Assembly (NCBI RefSeq): GCF_003312915.1
Contig: NZ_CP030261.1
Coordinates: forward strand, 2,542,001 to 2,606,000
Reading direction: 5' to 3'
DNA from: Flavobacterium fluviale
Lineage (GTDB): Bacteria; Bacteroidota; Bacteroidia; Flavobacteriales; Flavobacteriaceae
Length of the DNA: 64,000 nt
In this document: positions 63,982-64,000 of the stretch, in pieces
How the letters are laid out: each line of letters opens with the position of its first letter
How positions within the stretch are numbered: the stretch's first letter is position 1
The notes under the pieces: generated by a model
What the model was told of the DNA's origin: nothing
Seen by the model: the letters and a program-made list of their open reading frames with translations, nothing else
Databases searched by the model: none
Program-made: the position numbers and the translations under genes

Positions 63982-64000
63982 CAACGATTTATGATTTGAA

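Overview
The window looks like a chromosomal segment of a Flavobacterium-like member of the Bacteroidota. Supporting signs are low GC, many TAnnTTTG promoter boxes with little Shine-Dalgarno sequence, a type IX secretion (T9SS) sorting domain, many short lipoproteins with SCK/SCG lipoboxes, and family content typical of Flavobacteria (DUF3810, DUF4834, TIGR02757, BatA/VWA). I see no rRNA, tRNA, CRISPR array, prophage or intact insertion sequence.

Layout: 1-5.9 kb holds a secreted PEP-synthase-like protein (partial), MnmA, a T9SS-exported subtilisin and an NPD-family flavoenzyme. 6-18.5 kb is housekeeping: Nudix, PlsC, an ECF sigma factor with a membrane partner, DUF3810, PepD, a DEAD-box helicase, RdgB and an ABC exporter. 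18.8-23.5 kb holds a GH88 hydrolase, two paralogous lipoproteins, an FMN glutamate-synthase-like protein and a NYN/OST-HTH protein. 23.6-32.6 kb is a nitrite/nitric-oxide respiration island: Rrf2 regulator, azurin, quinol NO reductase, RIC repair protein and a histidine-rich membrane protein on the plus strand, facing a minus-strand operon of nirK-cytochrome c, an FGE-like protein and SCO. Three promoters in the island carry the same 26-bp palindrome, which I read as the Rrf2 operator. 32.8-36.9 kb has a serine-palmitoyltransferase/capnine-synthase-type enzyme near a GNAT protein that may be its N-acyltransferase. 37-42.7 kb is envelope glycan biosynthesis (YfhO, GT4, flippase). 43-50.5 kb has UvrA, a second ECF sigma factor with a 47-residue companion, a TPR protein, Nth and Bcp. 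51.6-64 kb is mixed metabolism (a conserved unknown, an MBL hydrolase, isochorismatase, esterase, dihydroorotase-like protein, BatA/VWA, lactonase, a second DEAD-box helicase, TIGR02757).

The unexplained material is non-coding. A five-to-six-copy tandem array with a 205-bp period lies at 50.5-51.6 kb. A palindrome cluster with a 156-bp near-perfect direct repeat lies at 29.2-29.6 kb, between the two converging denitrification operons. Smaller palindromes and low-complexity 'phrase' repeats (TTTCAAG, CTTAGAACC, CTTTGCG and similar) sit mostly where genes converge. All functions are read from sequence by eye; no database search was run.
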